Assembly (NCBI RefSeq): GCF_014641615.1
Contig: NZ_BMIB01000004.1
Coordinates: 558,001-622,000 of the forward strand
DNA from: Filimonas zeae
GTDB taxonomy: Bacteria; Bacteroidota; Bacteroidia; Chitinophagales; Chitinophagaceae
DNA length: 64,000 nt
Direction: 5' to 3'
Position numbers and translations under genes: made by a program. Under the pieces are notes generated by a model. The model ran no database searches. It saw only the letters and a program-made list of their open reading frames with translations, and had not been told where the DNA came from. Below are positions 25,545-34,539 of the stretch, in pieces. How positions within the stretch are numbered: the stretch's first letter is position 1; each line of letters starts with the position of its first letter.

Positions 25545-28500
25545 ATGGTTGAAACATTTATCAGACGACCGGTGCTGTCACTGGTCATCTCGCTCATTAT
25601 TTGTTTACTGGGAGCCCTGGCAATATTCACACTGCCTGTAACCCAGTTTCCGGATATCGTACCCCCTTCCGTAACCGTAACCGCCAAATACACCGGCGCC
25701 AACGCAGAGGTATGTACCAAAGCCGTGGCCACACCGCTGGAAAGAGCTATTAACGGCGTACCGGGTATGACGTATATGCAATCCGTATCCGGCAATAACG
25801 GCACCACACTTATACAGGTGTTTTTTCAGGTAGGTACCGATCCCGATCTTGCCGCGGTAAACGTGCAGAACCGTGTAACTACGGTACTGGACGAATTACC
25901 GGAAGAAGTAATTAAAGCAGGTGTAACCACCGAAAAAGAGGTAAACAGTATGCTGTTATACCTTAACGTAATCAGCCATGACCAGAGCATGGATGAAGAG
26001 TTCATTTACAACTTTGCTGATATTAACGTACTGCAGGAACTGAAGCGTATTGATGGCGTTGGTTTTGCAGAAATCATGGGCGCACGGGAATACTCCATGC
26101 GCGTGTGGCTGCGCCCCGATCGTATGCTTTCTTACAACGTATCTACCGAAGAGGTAATTGCTGCCCTCCGCAAGCAGAACGTAGAAGCTGCCCCCGGTAA
26201 AACCGGCGAAGGCTCCGGCAAAGAAGTATATGCACAGGAATACGTGTTAAAATACACCGGTAAGTTTTTTGAACCCGGCCAGTACGAAAACATTGTAATA
26301 CGCGCCGAAGGCAACGGTACCATACTGCGCCTGAAAGAAATTGCAGATGTAGAGTTTGGCACCCTCAGCTACGGCATGGTGTCTAAAACAGATGGCGGCC
26401 CCTCTGCCTCCATTATGATTAAACAGCGCCCAGGCTCTAACGCCAGCGATGTAATTCTGGCCATTAAGGATAAGATGAAAGAGCTGAAAGAAACCAGCTT
26501 TCCGCCCGGTATGGATTTCAACTATGCCTACGATGTATCCCGCTTTCTCGATGCCAGTATTCATGAAGTAATGCGTACGCTGGTAGAAGCACTGATACTG
26601 GTGTTTGTGGTGGTGTTCATCTTCCTGCAGGATTTCCGTTCTACCCTTATACCCGCACTGGCCGTACCCGTAGCCCTGGTAGGTACACTGGCCTTTATGC
26701 AGGCCATGGGCTTCTCTATAAACCTCTTAACCTTATTTGCACTGGTACTGGCCATTGGTATTGTGGTAGATAACGCCATTGTAGTAGTGGAGGCCGTACA
26801 CGTGAAAATGAGTGAGGAGCATTTGCCGCCGCTGGAAGCCACCATCAGCGCCATGAAGGAAATAACAGGTGCCATCATTGCCATTACCCTGGTAATGAGT
26901 GCTGTATTCGTACCGGTAGCCTTCCTGTCGGGCCCTGTGGGTGTATTCTATCGCCAGTTCTCGTTAACACTGGCCGTAGCCATTGTTATCTCAGGTATCA
27001 ACGCCTTAACGCTTACACCCGCGCTGTGCGCGCTGTTGTTAAAGCATCAGGCACCTTCTCAGAAAAAAAGCCTGTTACAACGCTTCTTTGGCGGCTTTAA
27101 TAAGGTGTACGATAAAACAGAAACCAGCTACCGCAAACGCGTAGCTAAAATTGCCGGTAAAAAATGGGTAACCGTAGCGCTGCTCCTGTTCTTTGTGGCA
27201 GGCACCTGGGGTATCAGCAGCATTCTGCCTTCGGGCTTTATACCTACGGAAGATCAGGGCATGATTTACGTGAACGTAACCACCCCGCCTGGCGCTTCTG
27301 TATCGCGTACAGAAAAGGTGCTGGATGAAATTACCCTGGCTACAAAAAAAGTAGGAGCCGCTGAAAACATCAGTACGCTGGCTGGTTACAGTCTGGTAAA
27401 CGAGATAGCCGGTGCCTCCTACGGTATGGCAATGATTAACCTGAAAGGTTGGGATGCCCGCGAACAATCTGTAAAAGAAGTAATAGCAGAGCTACAGCGC
27501 AAAACCAGTCACATTAAAGACGCTACCATCGAATTCTTCCCGCCGCCAACGGTACCGGGCTTTGGTAACGCCAGTGGTTTTGAATTGCGCGTACTGGATA
27601 AAGGCAAAAGCAGCGATCTGGAAAGAACAGCAAAAACCACACAGGATTTTATTGCTGCACTGAAACAGGAAAAGGCCATCAGCAATGCCTTCACCAGCTT
27701 TGATGCCAGCTTTCCGCAGTACATGATTCATATAGATCAGGAAATGGCGGCCAAGAAAGGCGTTACTGCCGATGCCGCTATGGAAAACCTGCAAACCTTA
27801 CTGGGTAGTTATTACGCCACCAACTTCATCCGCTTTGGGCAGATGTATAAGGTAATGGTGCAGGCTTATCCCAACTACCGCGCAAGGCCGGAAGACATTC
27901 TGAATCTGTATGTAAAGAATAACAAAGGGGAAATGGTATCGTATGCCACGTTTGCACAACTGGAACGTGTATACGGACCAGAGCAGCTGACGCGCTATAA
28001 CATGTACACCTCGGCACTGGTAAACGGTGATGCCGCTGCCGGTTTTAGTAGTGGTGATGCCATTGCAGCTATTGAAAAGGTAGCCAAAGAAAAACTGCCC
28101 AAAGGATACGACTACGAATGGTCGGGCATGACGCGGGAACAAATACTGTCTGGCAACCAGGCAGCCTATGTATTCCTGTTATGTCTGTTATTCGTATACC
28201 TGTTACTGGCCGCCCAGTACGAAAGCTTTATGCTGCCACTGGCAGTAATTCTTTCGCTGCCTACGGGTGTGTTCGGAGCGTTTCTGTTACTGAAACTGGC
28301 CGGGCTGGAAAACAACATCTATGCACAGGTGGCACTTGTAATGCTGATTGGCCTGTTGGGTAAAAACGCCATCCTGATTGTGGAGTTTGCTATTCAGCGA
28401 AATAAGGAAGGCATTTCTGTATTACAGGCAGCGCTGGAAGGCGCAGTATCCAGGTTACGTCCTATCCTCATGACCTCCTTTGCCTTTATAGCCGGTTTAA

Positions 28501-28673
28501 TACCACTGTGTATTGCCAGCGGCGCAGGCGCCATGGGTAACCGTTCTATTGGTACCGCGGCTGCGGGTGGTATGTTACTGGGTACCATATTCGGGTTGGT
28601 AATTGTTCCCGGCCTGTACGTGTTGTTTGCCCGTAACCCCAAACCAAAACCAGAAGTAGAAAAGGCGCATTAA
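25545..28673 (+). CDS. RND efflux permease, HAE1/AcrB type
   Basis: This inner-membrane pump exports hydrophobic or amphiphilic compounds using the proton gradient. The 1042-residue protein has the standard two-fold layout: a membrane helix at residues 10-28, a large periplasmic loop, six helices, a second loop and six helices. The N-terminus (FIRRPVLSLVISLIICLLG) and YRQFSLTLAVAIVISGINALTLTPALCA are family hallmarks. The TM10 lysine is present in LLGKNAILIVEFA. In TM4 the usual Asp-Asp pair reads Asp-Asn (IGIVVDNAIVVVEAV, near residue 408), so one canonical proton-relay residue is replaced. It is probably still a functional efflux pump, but the substrate is unknown. Confidence 0.95.
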   Translation: MVETFIRRPVLSLVISLIICLLGALAIFTLPVTQFPDIVPPSVTVTAKYTGANAEVCTKAVATPLERAINGVPGMTYMQSVSGNNGTTLIQVFFQVGTDPDLAAVNVQNRVTTVLDELPEEVIKAGVTTEKEVNSMLLYLNVISHDQSMDEEFIYNFADINVLQELKRIDGVGFAEIMGAREYSMRVWLRPDRMLSYNVSTEEVIAALRKQNVEAAPGKTGEGSGKEVYAQEYVLKYTGKFFEPGQYENIVIRAEGNGTILRLKEIADVEFGTLSYGMVSKTDGGPSASIMIKQRPGSNASDVILAIKDKMKELKETSFPPGMDFNYAYDVSRFLDASIHEVMRTLVEALILVFVVVFIFLQDFRSTLIPALAVPVALVGTLAFMQAMGFSINLLTLFALVLAIGIVVDNAIVVVEAVHVKMSEEHLPPLEATISAMKEITGAIIAITLVMSAVFVPVAFLSGPVGVFYRQFSLTLAVAIVISGINALTLTPALCALLLKHQAPSQKKSLLQRFFGGFNKVYDKTETSYRKRVAKIAGKKWVTVALLLFFVAGTWGISSILPSGFIPTEDQGMIYVNVTTPPGASVSRTEKVLDEITLATKKVGAAENISTLAGYSLVNEIAGASYGMAMINLKGWDAREQSVKEVIAELQRKTSHIKDATIEFFPPPTVPGFGNASGFELRVLDKGKSSDLERTAKTTQDFIAALKQEKAISNAFTSFDASFPQYMIHIDQEMAAKKGVTADAAMENLQTLLGSYYATNFIRFGQMYKVMVQAYPNYRARPEDILNLYVKNNKGEMVSYATFAQLERVYGPEQLTRYNMYTSALVNGDAAAGFSSGDAIAAIEKVAKEKLPKGYDYEWSGMTREQILSGNQAAYVFLLCLLFVYLLLAAQYESFMLPLAVILSLPTGVFGAFLLLKLAGLENNIYAQVALVMLIGLLGKNAILIVEFAIQRNKEGISVLQAALEGAVSRLRPILMTSFAFIAGLIPLCIASGAGAMGNRSIGTAAAGGMLLGTIFGLVIVPGLYVLFARNPKPKPEVEKAH

Positions 28674-28692
28674 TTCACTATAACAGCAAATC

Positions 28693-30135
28693 ATGAAATT
28701 AAAATATAGTTTATACATTTTATTATGTATGCCACTGGGCTGGTTGTCGTGCAAAACGGCACCACCCACGGGTATACCCGATAAAGTAAACCTGCCCGAC
28801 ACTTTTGCCAGGCAAACCACTACCGACAGCACTATTATAAGCAGACTGCGGTGGAAACAGTTTTTTACAGATGTACATCTGCAAACGTTGATTGATTCTG
28901 CACTGGTGGGCAACCCCGATCTGCTCATTGCCATCCAGCGTATTGAAGCGGCAAGGGCCGTGGCACTGGGTGCTAAAAACGCCAACCTGCCTTCGGTAAA
29001 TGCTATTATTTCTGCCGGGGTAGACCACTATGGCGATTATACGCTTAACGGCGTAGGTAACTATGACACCAACCTCTCCCCCAACATTTCTAAAGACCAG
29101 CGGATACCCGACCCTACGGGCGACTTCTTTGTAGGCCTGCGTAGCAGCTGGGAAGTAGATGTGTGGGGCAAACTGAAGAACCGTAAAAAAGCAGCACTGG
29201 TACGCCTGGCCGCTACAGAAAAATCGCGCCAGCTGGCCGCTACCCTGCTGGTAGCACAGATAGCCAGTCATTACTACAACCTGCTGGCACTGGATAACGG
29301 GCTCAGGATTATTGAAAACAACAGCCGCCTGCAGGAGACAGCACTGGAAATAGTAAAAGTGCAGAAAGAAGGTGGCCGCGCTACAGAACTGGCTGTACAG
29401 CAGATGGAAGCACAGCTGTACAACACCCGCTCGTTCAGTAAAAAAGTAAAGCAGGAAATTATTAATGCCGAGTATCAGGTAAACTACCTGCTGGGCCGCT
29501 ACCCGCAAAAGGTACAGCGCGATACCACTTTTGCACAACAATCGCTGCCGCAGCAGCTGGCTACCGGTATTCCGTCCGGCCTGTTACTGCAACGCCCCGA
29601 TGTGCAGGAAGCAGAACTGCAACTGGTAGCTGCCAAAGCAGATGTAGCTGCTGCGCGCGCTGCCTTTATGCCTTCGTTCCAGATTACACCATACTTAGGT
29701 TTTAACGCCTTTAAAACAGCCCTGCTGTTCAACGGCGGTTCACTGGCATGGGGTGCACTGGGTAGCCTTACCGCGCCGCTGTTTAACCAGAAGCAGATAC
29801 AGGCAGCACATCTTACCGCTGTAGCACAGAACCGGGAAGCGTATTACAACTATAACAAAACCATCCTCAACGGCTTTAAAGAGGTGGGCAGCGCTATTGA
29901 GCAACTGGATAATAACCGCGAACTGGTTGATCTGAAGCAGAAACAGGTGGCCGCACTGGAAACGGCCGTATCCTCTTCCCGCGAACTGTACCTGGCTGGT
30001 TATGCTTCTTATCTGGAAGTAATCACCGCCCAGAAAGGCGTACTGGATGCGCAGCTGGAACTGAACGAGGCACGTAAAAACCAGTTCAGCTACACTATCG
30101 ACCTGTACCGGTCGCTGGGGGGCGGCTGGCAATAA
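28693..30135 (+). CDS. RND efflux outer-membrane lipoprotein (OprM/NodT family)
   Basis: This is the TolC-like channel that completes the tripartite efflux pump. The 480-residue protein has a lipobox (MPLGWLSC) that gives an N-terminal lipid anchor. It then shows the two tandem OEP domains, with alpha-barrel motifs such as LLQRPDVQEAELQLVAAKADVAAARAAF (residues about 297-324) and SSWEVDVWGKLKN near residue 153. Spacing to the permease gene is 19 bases, so the three pump genes form one operon. Confidence 0.94.
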   Translation: MKLKYSLYILLCMPLGWLSCKTAPPTGIPDKVNLPDTFARQTTTDSTIISRLRWKQFFTDVHLQTLIDSALVGNPDLLIAIQRIEAARAVALGAKNANLPSVNAIISAGVDHYGDYTLNGVGNYDTNLSPNISKDQRIPDPTGDFFVGLRSSWEVDVWGKLKNRKKAALVRLAATEKSRQLAATLLVAQIASHYYNLLALDNGLRIIENNSRLQETALEIVKVQKEGGRATELAVQQMEAQLYNTRSFSKKVKQEIINAEYQVNYLLGRYPQKVQRDTTFAQQSLPQQLATGIPSGLLLQRPDVQEAELQLVAAKADVAAARAAFMPSFQITPYLGFNAFKTALLFNGGSLAWGALGSLTAPLFNQKQIQAAHLTAVAQNREAYYNYNKTILNGFKEVGSAIEQLDNNRELVDLKQKQVAALETAVSSSRELYLAGYASYLEVITAQKGVLDAQLELNEARKNQFSYTIDLYRSLGGGWQ

Positions 30136-30182
30136 CCGGGCTTTAACAATATTCCAGGGGTGAGGGATTAAACATGCGAAAA

Positions 30183-30210
30183 TGTTCGTAGTCTATTAGA
30201 AAAACGAACA
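30183..30210 (+). promoter_or_regulatory. inverted repeat before the Spy-like gene
   Basis: TGTTCGT and ACGAACA are perfect 7-bp arms separated by 14 bases and ending 4 bases before the ATG at 30215. It could be an operator or an mRNA hairpin that covers the ribosome-binding region. Confidence 0.35.
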
Positions 30211-30214
30211 CAGT

Positions 30215-30871
30215 ATGAAAAAGTTAATAATTGTAGCCACCGCCTGCCTGTTAGCCGTAGCCGCTGTACACGCACAAACGCCTTCAGAAACCACCAAAGA
30301 GGCAACTGCCAAAGTGCAGCACAAACATGGTAAAAAGCATGGTCGCCATCATTTTAAAGGTCACCACGGCGCAGCACTGGCACACCTGAATCTGACAGAA
30401 GACCAGCGTAAGCAGGCCCGCAGTATTGCAGACAACTACCAGAAACAGGCCACTGCCTTAAAAGCACAGGACAACCTTACACTGGGCGAGTATAAAAAGC
30501 AGCTGTCTGCCCTGCACGCCAGCCGCAAACAGCAGATGGACCAGTTATTAACCGCTGAGCAAAAGCAGCAGCTGGCACAGCAGAAGACCAAACGCATGGA
30601 GCACCGCAAGGCGCAGGGAGAAGCGCGTATGGCTAAAATGAAATCGAACCTGAATCTGACCGACGATCAGGTTGCCAAACTGCAACAGCAGCGCAGCGAC
30701 CTGAAAGCACAGATGAAGGCCATTCATGAAAACCAATCGCTCGATCCATCCACTAAAAAACAGCAGGTACGCGCCCTTGTGCAAAAACAAAAAGATAATT
30801 TTAAAAGTGTTCTAACACAGGAACAACTTGATAAATTGCATACCCAACATCAAAAAAGGGACGTGAAATAA
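30215..30871 (+). CDS. His-rich Spy/CpxP-like LTxxQ periplasmic protein
   Basis: This 218-residue protein has a signal peptide (KLIIVATACLLAVAAVHA) and a His/Lys-rich segment at about residues 42-62 (HGKKHGRHHFKGHHGA). Four LTxxQ-type motifs follow: LTEDQ, LTAEQ, LTDDQ and LTQEQ. LTxxQ proteins such as Spy are helical periplasmic chaperones induced by envelope stress, and CpxP dampens a sensor kinase. The His cluster suggests metal binding, but that is inference. It follows the efflux operon by 79 bases in the same direction and is closed by a strong terminator. Confidence 0.75.
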   Translation: MKKLIIVATACLLAVAAVHAQTPSETTKEATAKVQHKHGKKHGRHHFKGHHGAALAHLNLTEDQRKQARSIADNYQKQATALKAQDNLTLGEYKKQLSALHASRKQQMDQLLTAEQKQQLAQQKTKRMEHRKAQGEARMAKMKSNLNLTDDQVAKLQQQRSDLKAQMKAIHENQSLDPSTKKQQVRALVQKQKDNFKSVLTQEQLDKLHTQHQKRDVK

Positions 30872-30899
30872 TAACCAAATCAACAAGATTCCGTTCCGG

Positions 30900-30924
30900 G
30901 GCCGGCGTTCTGCCGGCCTTTTTT
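30900..30924 (+). terminator. intrinsic terminator after the Spy-like gene
   Basis: GGCCGGC-GTTCT-GCCGGCC followed by six T is a near-ideal intrinsic terminator, 28 bases after the stop codon. Confidence 0.92.
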
Positions 30925-30979
30925 ATGCACCTTAAAAAGCAGCCTTCACACTTTAATCGCCCATTGCGCCGGTATTTAC

Positions 30980-30987
30980 TACCTTTG
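30980..30987 (+). promoter_or_regulatory. promoter -7 box upstream of the RluB-like gene
   Basis: TACCTTTG matches TAnnTTTG, 36 bases before the ATG at 31024. Confidence 0.55.
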
Positions 30988-31023
30988 TACAACCTGTTGT
31001 AATAACAGTTAAACATTAAGAGC

Positions 31024-32601
31024 ATGAGTAAAAAGCCCTTTGACAAGTTCATTAACAAGAATTCCGGAGCCAAAAAGAAAGAATCTATCCGCCAGGATAA
31101 GAGGCAAATAAAGGCTGAATTAAAAGCCAGAGGCGAGGAAATGAACCGTCAGAATGAAGACAAATACCGCACGGTAACCTCTTCCAACCGCCGTAAACCG
31201 GCCGATGATTCCGAAAATCAGTCCTTCAGATCTAAAAGCCAGTCACCAGACAGCCGCGGCCGTAAGCCTAAAGCAGATGCCGATGACTTTAAAGCCGGCA
31301 AACGCGGCGCCAGCCGTTCTGCAGAGAACAGCGGTTACAAGCGTAAAGACGACAAAGCAGGTGGTGCCTACGATCGCAAAGGTGATAAAGCCGAAGGTGG
31401 TTATAAAGGCAAAGCAGACAAGGCCGACAAACCATACGCACGCAAGGATGATAAAGCTGGTGGCTACAAAGCCAGAGAAGGCAAATCAGATAACGCCTAC
31501 GACCGCAAAAGCGACAAAGCAGAAGGCTACAAAGGCAGAGAAGAGCGTGCCGATAGCTACTTCGACCGCAAGGACGAAAAAGCTGGCAATGCCCGCAGCC
31601 GCAGAGACGACTCCACAGGCAACGAAAGCCGCGGCCCTAAAGAAGCCTCCTCAGACAATGAGGGTAGCAAACGTAAAAGAATCCCCATTTCCGGCGCTAA
31701 CGCAGACAGAAACGAAAAGCCCGCCAGCCGCGAAAGAAGGTTTCAGGCAGCCCCTTCCTGGGATGAAGAACCACGCCCTGTAAGTAAAGCCACAGCCGCC
31801 AGAACAGCGCCCGCCGCAGACGTAAAGGCTGCATACGACGAGAACGCCCCTATGCCACTGAACAAATACATTGCCCATAGCGGTATTTGCGGACGCCGCG
31901 AAGCGGCCGACCTGGTAAAAGAAGGGCATGTAGTGGTAAACGGCAGTAAAATACTGGAACCCGGTTTTAAAGTAACCGCATCAGATAAAGTGACCATTAA
32001 GGGCAAACAGCTGTTTCTGCAAAAGAACCTGGTATATGTGCTGTTAAACAAGCCCAAGGATTTCCTAACCACCGCCAAAGACCCGCAAGGCCGTAAAACC
32101 GTGCTGGACCTGGTAAAAGGTGCTACACAGGAACGCATTTTCCCCGTAGGCCGTCTGGACCGCAACACTACCGGTGTATTGCTCCTTACCAACGATGGCG
32201 AGCTGGCGCAGAAACTGACCCACCCCTCCTTCGAAATCAAAAAGATATACGAAGTAAAGCTGGATAAACCCGTACTGAAAAAAGACCTGGACGCTATTGT
32301 ATCCGGTATTGAACTGGAAGACGGCTTTATACAGGCAGATACCGTAGGGTATGCCGACAGCAAAGACAAATCTATAGTAGGCATTGAAATACATAGCGGA
32401 CGCAACCGTATTGTGCGCCGCATATTTGAGCACCTGGGTTACGACGTTAAAAACCTGGACCGTGTACTGTTTGCCAACCTTACCAAAAAGAACGTAGACC
32501 GTGGCAAATGGCGCCTGCTTTCAGAAAAAGAAGTACGCCTGCTCAAGTACATGAACCAGTCTTTCGTGAAGAAAAAAGAAAAAAAGGACGCCGCTAAGTA
32601 A
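31024..32601 (+). CDS. RluB/RsuA-type pseudouridine synthase with long disordered N-terminus
   Basis: This enzyme converts specific rRNA uridines to pseudouridine. The catalytic part is at the C-terminus. An S4 RNA-binding domain lies at about residues 277-325 (MPLNKYIAHSGICGRREAADL). The synthase domain follows, with the catalytic Asp in GRLDRNTTGVLLLTNDGELA near residue 379. The first 270 residues are a low-complexity, highly charged tail with degenerate units such as YDRKGDKAEGGYKGK, very unlike the roughly 240-290 residues of E. coli RluB/RsuA. The extension is in frame and free of stops. It overlaps the next pseudouridine synthase gene by one base (TAATG). Confidence 0.9.
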   Translation: MSKKPFDKFINKNSGAKKKESIRQDKRQIKAELKARGEEMNRQNEDKYRTVTSSNRRKPADDSENQSFRSKSQSPDSRGRKPKADADDFKAGKRGASRSAENSGYKRKDDKAGGAYDRKGDKAEGGYKGKADKADKPYARKDDKAGGYKAREGKSDNAYDRKSDKAEGYKGREERADSYFDRKDEKAGNARSRRDDSTGNESRGPKEASSDNEGSKRKRIPISGANADRNEKPASRERRFQAAPSWDEEPRPVSKATAARTAPAADVKAAYDENAPMPLNKYIAHSGICGRREAADLVKEGHVVVNGSKILEPGFKVTASDKVTIKGKQLFLQKNLVYVLLNKPKDFLTTAKDPQGRKTVLDLVKGATQERIFPVGRLDRNTTGVLLLTNDGELAQKLTHPSFEIKKIYEVKLDKPVLKKDLDAIVSGIELEDGFIQADTVGYADSKDKSIVGIEIHSGRNRIVRRIFEHLGYDVKNLDRVLFANLTKKNVDRGKWRLLSEKEVRLLKYMNQSFVKKKEKKDAAK

Positions 32602-33326
32602 TGAAGTCAATTCTCACTGCCGATAACATCATTCTGGAAAATGATGCATTCATCGCCATCAACAAACCTTCGGGCCTGTTAAGCGTGCCTGACCGCAAAC
32701 AGTCTGAACCATCGTTAAAAGATATGCTGCTGGCTAAATACGGCAGCATATTCACCGTACACCGTTTGGATAAAGACACCAGCGGCATAATTGTATTTGC
32801 CAAAAACGAGGAAAGTCACAAACAGCTCTCAGCCCTTTTTGAGGGCCGGGATGTAGAGAAATATTACTACGGTCTGGTATACGGCGTAGTATACCCCGAA
32901 ACCGGCAGCGTAGACGCCCCTATTATGGAGCACCCTGCCGGTAACGCTAAAATGATCACCCACGCCAAAGGAAAGCATTCCTTAACCGATTATGAGGTGG
33001 TACAGCAGTTTCGTATGTATTCCTGGATGCGCTTTCGTATACACACCGGCCGCACCCACCAGATTCGCGTGCACATGCAGCACCTGGGCCACGCCATTGT
33101 ATGCGACGCCCTCTACGGCAACGGCAAAGGCGTATTCATTTCCGACCTCAAAAACAACTACAACCTCTCCAAAAAAGAAGACGCCGAACGTCCGATTCTG
33201 GGAAGACTGGCCCTCCACTCCTCCCTGCTGAAATTTGAACTGAACGGCGAAACCTTTGAACTGGAAGCCCCCCTGCCCAAAGACCTCCGGGCCACGCTTA
33301 CCCAGCTGGAGAAGCACAAAAGATAA
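32601..33326 (+). CDS. RluA-family pseudouridine synthase
   Basis: This 241-residue cytoplasmic enzyme isomerises uridine in rRNA or tRNA. The active-site motif VHRLDKDTSGIIVFAKN lies near residue 51, and RIHTGRTHQIRVHMQHLGH near residue 148 is the second family signature. It lacks an S4 domain, as expected for the short RluA branch. Translation is probably coupled to the upstream gene because the stop and start overlap in TAATG. The exact target nucleotide cannot be told from sequence. Confidence 0.92.
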   Translation: MKSILTADNIILENDAFIAINKPSGLLSVPDRKQSEPSLKDMLLAKYGSIFTVHRLDKDTSGIIVFAKNEESHKQLSALFEGRDVEKYYYGLVYGVVYPETGSVDAPIMEHPAGNAKMITHAKGKHSLTDYEVVQQFRMYSWMRFRIHTGRTHQIRVHMQHLGHAIVCDALYGNGKGVFISDLKNNYNLSKKEDAERPILGRLALHSSLLKFELNGETFELEAPLPKDLRATLTQLEKHKR

Positions 33327-33336
33327 AACAGCAGCA

Positions 33337-33370
33337 CAACTGCCTGTTTCTCAAAAGAAACAGGCAGTTG
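33337..33370 (+). terminator. perfect 14-bp hairpin after the RluA-family gene
   Basis: CAACTGCCTGTTTC and GAAACAGGCAGTTG pair perfectly around the loop TCAAAA, 10 bases after the stop codon. There is no T-run. Its right arm ends in the TTG that starts the first 77-bp repeat. It may be a terminator, an mRNA 3' stabiliser, or part of the repeat system. Confidence 0.55.
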
Positions 33371-33598
33371 AACGCTTTACCACCGAACGCACACCGAAGG
33401 AGTACCGAACAAACTTCCCTCCCGCCTCATATAACAAAGCAAATTTGAACGCTTTATCACCGAACTAACACCGAAGGAACACCGAACAAACGACCTCCCC
33501 ATCTCACGGCGCAAACCATATTTGAACGCTTTACCACCGAACCTACCACGAAGGAACGCCGAACTCACACCGTACTTACCTCTATAGCTGGTACATAG
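33368..33598. repeat. three 77-bp tandem repeats with 11-bp internal period
   Basis: The unit starts TTGAACGCTTTACCACCGAAC at 33368, 33445 and 33522, exactly 77 bases apart. Within each unit, words of the form ACCGAAnnnnn recur at 11-base steps, three times in a row (unit 1: ACCGAACGCAC, ACCGAAGGAGT, ACCGAACAAAC). Seventy-seven is seven times eleven, so phase is kept across units. The third unit is well conserved for about 47 bases and then diverges. The period is not a multiple of three, so a repeated protein is not maintained. This is an iteron-like or repeat-expansion structure of unknown role. Confidence 0.85.
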
Positions 33599-33761
33599 AT
33601 AGTGCATGGATACTGAATAGATGGAGCATGCCAACAGCATAGATACTCCATAGGAAGTGCAGGAGACATGTATGAAACAGGCTTTTCAGTTCCTGAGACC
33701 GTCGTGACCCAAAACCGGCTACGCGGGCAGATATGGCTACCAAACGCCAGAGAAGGGCAAT
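33599..33761. other. unassigned intergenic stretch
   Basis: After the tandem repeats and before the peroxiredoxin terminator, this stretch shows short repeated words (CATAGATA) but no convincing gene, promoter or RNA. Minus-strand frames cross it, but none has a recognisable domain or start context. Confidence 0.4.
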
Positions 33762-33787
33762 AAAAAAGTCCCGCTAGACAACGGGAC
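33762..33787 (-). terminator. intrinsic terminator after the peroxiredoxin gene
   Basis: On the minus strand GTCCCG and CGGGAC form a 6-bp stem followed by six T, about 48 bases after the peroxiredoxin stop. Confidence 0.75.
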
Positions 33788-33834
33788 CGGAACGAGTACA
33801 AAGAAATAAACCATTATGCTTATAGAGATCTTCC

Positions 33835-34470
33835 TTATTGGTTTGGCTGTGGCGTATAACGCAGGTAAGGCTTCACCACTTTCACTCCTTTAGGGAATTT
33901 CTTTATGGCGTCTTCGGTGCTTACTGCAGGTACCACAATTACGTCTTCACCGTTCTTCCAATCGGCCGGAGTTGCCACACTGTAATCAGCGGTTAACTGC
34001 AGTGATTCCACTACACGCAGCACTTCCTGGAAGTTTCTGCCTGTAGAGGCAGGGTAAGTCAGTGTTAACTTTATCTTTTTATCAGGCCCTATTACAAACA
34101 GCGAACGCACGGTGGCGGTGGCTGATGCATTCGGGTGTATCATATCGTATAAAGTAGCTACTTCCCTGTTATCGTCTGCAATAATAGGAAAACCTACTGA
34201 AACGTTCTGTGTTTCGTTAATATCATTTACCCAGCCGTGGTGTTTATCCAGCGGATCAACACTCAATGCCAGCACTTTTACATTACGTTTGGCAAACTCG
34301 CCCTGTAACAACGCAGTTTTACCTAACTCGGTGGTACACACGGGTGTATAGTCAGCCGGATGGGAGAATAAAATACCCCAGCTATCGCCTAAATATTCGT
34401 AAAAATCGATTTCTCCTATTGTGGTTTGTGCTTTGAAATTGGGTGCAGCATCGCCTAAACGTAAACTCAT
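33835..34470 (-). CDS. 1-Cys-type peroxiredoxin (Prx6 group)
   Basis: This cytoplasmic enzyme reduces hydrogen and organic peroxides through the peroxidatic Cys45 in PADYTPVCTTELG. The 211-residue protein has the long C-terminal domain of the Prx6 group (GVKVVKPYLRYTPQPN). No second conserved cysteine is obvious. The start at 34470 (MSLRLGDAAPNF) fits the family. It lies 69 bases downstream of dinB and ends at its own terminator. Confidence 0.93.
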   Translation of the reverse strand: MSLRLGDAAPNFKAQTTIGEIDFYEYLGDSWGILFSHPADYTPVCTTELGKTALLQGEFAKRNVKVLALSVDPLDKHHGWVNDINETQNVSVGFPIIADDNREVATLYDMIHPNASATATVRSLFVIGPDKKIKLTLTYPASTGRNFQEVLRVVESLQLTADYSVATPADWKNGEDVIVVPAVSTEDAIKKFPKGVKVVKPYLRYTPQPNQ

Positions 34471-34539
34471 AGTTTGAATTTTAGGGTCCGAAGATAAGAG
34501 TATTCCCTACAAAACAGGTAGGTTATTCGGAAAAAATTT

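Noticed and set aside
33368-33598. Possible CRISPR array
   Set aside because: Units are contiguous 77-bp tandem copies with partly conserved interiors, not short identical repeats separated by unique spacers, and no cas gene is present.
33377-33801. Minus-strand frames across the tandem repeats and the peroxiredoxin 3' region
   Set aside because: They have no recognisable domain, and the 77-bp repeats shift frame from unit to unit.
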